Positions 45,553-46,263 of a stretch of DNA of 46,263 nucleotides are shown in pieces (position 1 is the first letter of the stretch; each line of letters opens with the position of its first letter). Source of the DNA: Saprospiraceae bacterium. GTDB taxonomy: Bacteria; Bacteroidota; Bacteroidia; Chitinophagales; Saprospiraceae. The notes under the pieces were generated by a model, which was given only the letters and a program-made list of their open reading frames with translations, was not told the origin of the DNA and made no database searches. A program made the position numbers and the translations under genes. Location of the stretch: contig JAGNXB010000019.1 in NCBI GenBank assembly GCA_017985675.1, positions 1-46,263 on the forward strand. Direction: 5' to 3'.

Positions 45553-46263
45553 ATGGACAAAAAACTTAAAATCAAAGGCCGCAAGCTCGAACAAAAAGAG
45601 CTGCAGCAGGCCTTGCTGCGCATGTACCGCCACCAGCCGGGCAAAGCGATCAATGCCAAACAAGCCATCCGCAAACTGAAAGTCGATAACGACCGCAACA
45701 GCGTCCAGCACGCCCTGGAGGATCTGGCCAAAAAAAATGCCATCGTACCTGCCGGTGAAGACAAATTCCGCTGGAGTGGCACCGGCCCGGAAGCCCGCAA
45801 TAAAGCGCCGCGAATGCCACATATTACCGGTCCAATCATCGGTACCGTCGATCTGACCCGATCGGGTGCAGCCTTCATATCGGTGCCCGGCCAGGAGCGG
45901 GATATTTTTATACCACCCCGTTCGGTCAATAGTGCTATGCAGGGTGATACGGTCGAAGTGCGCATGGCCGGAGCCCACCGTGGCCGGCCGGAGGGCGAAA
46001 TCGTGCGCATTGTCAAGCGGGTGAATGATCAGTTTATCGGCACCCTCCACCGCACCAAAAAGCGGGATATCGTCGTGCCCGACAAGCTAAATATGCCTTT
46101 TGATATCGCTATCGATCCCTCCTCAAAAAGTGATGCCGAAAACGGCGAAAAGGTGGTCGTTCAGATCACCGAATGGCCCGGTCCCGACAGTAAGTTGCGG
46201 ATACCGGTAGGTAAAATCATCGGCCGTTTTGTGGGGCAATCGCTCAATGATGTGGAGATGCAG
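45553..46263 (+). CDS. rnr: Ribonuclease R, N-terminal part (truncated by window end)
   Basis: The first 237 codons of RNase R, a processive 3'-5' exoribonuclease that degrades structured RNA. It starts at the ATG at 45553 (MDKKLKIKGRKLEQKELQQA). An N-terminal helix-turn-helix-like region is followed by the first cold-shock domain (GPIIGTVDLTRSGAAFISV, GQERDIFIPPRSVNSAMQGD), the second cold-shock domain (FIGTLHRTKKRDIVVPDK) and the start of the linker to the catalytic RNB domain (PVGKIIGRFVGQSLNDVEM). The frame is open to the last base, so the catalytic part lies beyond the window. It lies five bases after the stop of the small gene before it. Confidence 0.93.
   Translation, partial: MDKKLKIKGRKLEQKELQQALLRMYRHQPGKAINAKQAIRKLKVDNDRNSVQHALEDLAKKNAIVPAGEDKFRWSGTGPEARNKAPRMPHITGPIIGTVDLTRSGAAFISVPGQERDIFIPPRSVNSAMQGDTVEVRMAGAHRGRPEGEIVRIVKRVNDQFIGTLHRTKKRDIVVPDKLNMPFDIAIDPSSKSDAENGEKVVVQITEWPGPDSKLRIPVGKIIGRFVGQSLNDVEMQ

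Overview
The window looks like chromosome of a member of the Bacteroidota, most likely of the Saprospiria/Saprospiraceae type. This placement is inferred from gene content, not from a marker-gene tree. The grounds are: at least eight proteins or remnants carrying type IX secretion (T9SS) C-terminal sorting domains (type A and type B), a CHU-type large cysteine-repeat surface protein, a GLPGLI/outer-membrane-barrel pair, a three-subunit succinate dehydrogenase (sdhC-sdhA-sdhB), Bacteroidota-style -7 boxes (TAnnTTTG), and intergenic regions packed with short G-rich and palindromic repeats. No rRNA, tRNA, CRISPR array, prophage or transposase gene was found.

Layout. 1-7.1 kb (+): the tail of a T9SS protein, a T9SS propeller-like protein and a 1669-residue M4 metalloprotease with eight CUB domains. 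7.2-13.2 kb (-): a small lipoprotein, a 1284-residue FG-GAP/cysteine-repeat/SprB-repeat protein with a type B sorting domain, and a broken T9SS adhesin whose sorting domain is cut by an in-frame TGA. 13.2-16.5 kb: repeats, htpG (-), a small unknown gene (+) and a MITE-like element. 16.5-23.8 kb: a T9SS protein (+), a putative secreted glycoside hydrolase (-) and an exported WD40-caspase protein (+). 23.9-27.4 kb (-): nhaD, a DUF2851 gene and ssb. 27.8-32 kb: small accessory genes (PhnA-like domain, DUF2490, VF530/DUF2132, YCF48-type T9SS propeller) separated by long repeat-bearing spacers. 32.1-39.7 kb: polA (-), a YpfJ-type zinc metallopeptidase (+), then a translationally coupled outer-membrane barrel plus GLPGLI gene (+). 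39.7-40.8 kb: a nest of repeat families including a second MITE copy. 40.8-44.4 kb (-): sdhC-sdhA-sdhB. 44.4-46.3 kb: tandem repeats, a small unknown gene and the 5' part of rnr (RNase R), truncated by the window edge.

How it works together. Housekeeping genes (htpG, nhaD, ssb, polA, sdhCAB, rnr) form a conserved scaffold. Between them sit fast-evolving exported proteins: proteolysis (M4-CUB), probable polysaccharide attack (GH-A-like), adhesion or large surface structures, and an exported caspase of unknown role. The most unusual signals are the exact 693-nt two-domain super-repeat in the CUB protease, a ten-base-phased CGTTT array upstream of ssb, a MITE-like family with 16-bp terminal inverted repeats (one copy sits inside another repeat), and the nonsense-interrupted T9SS sorting domain.
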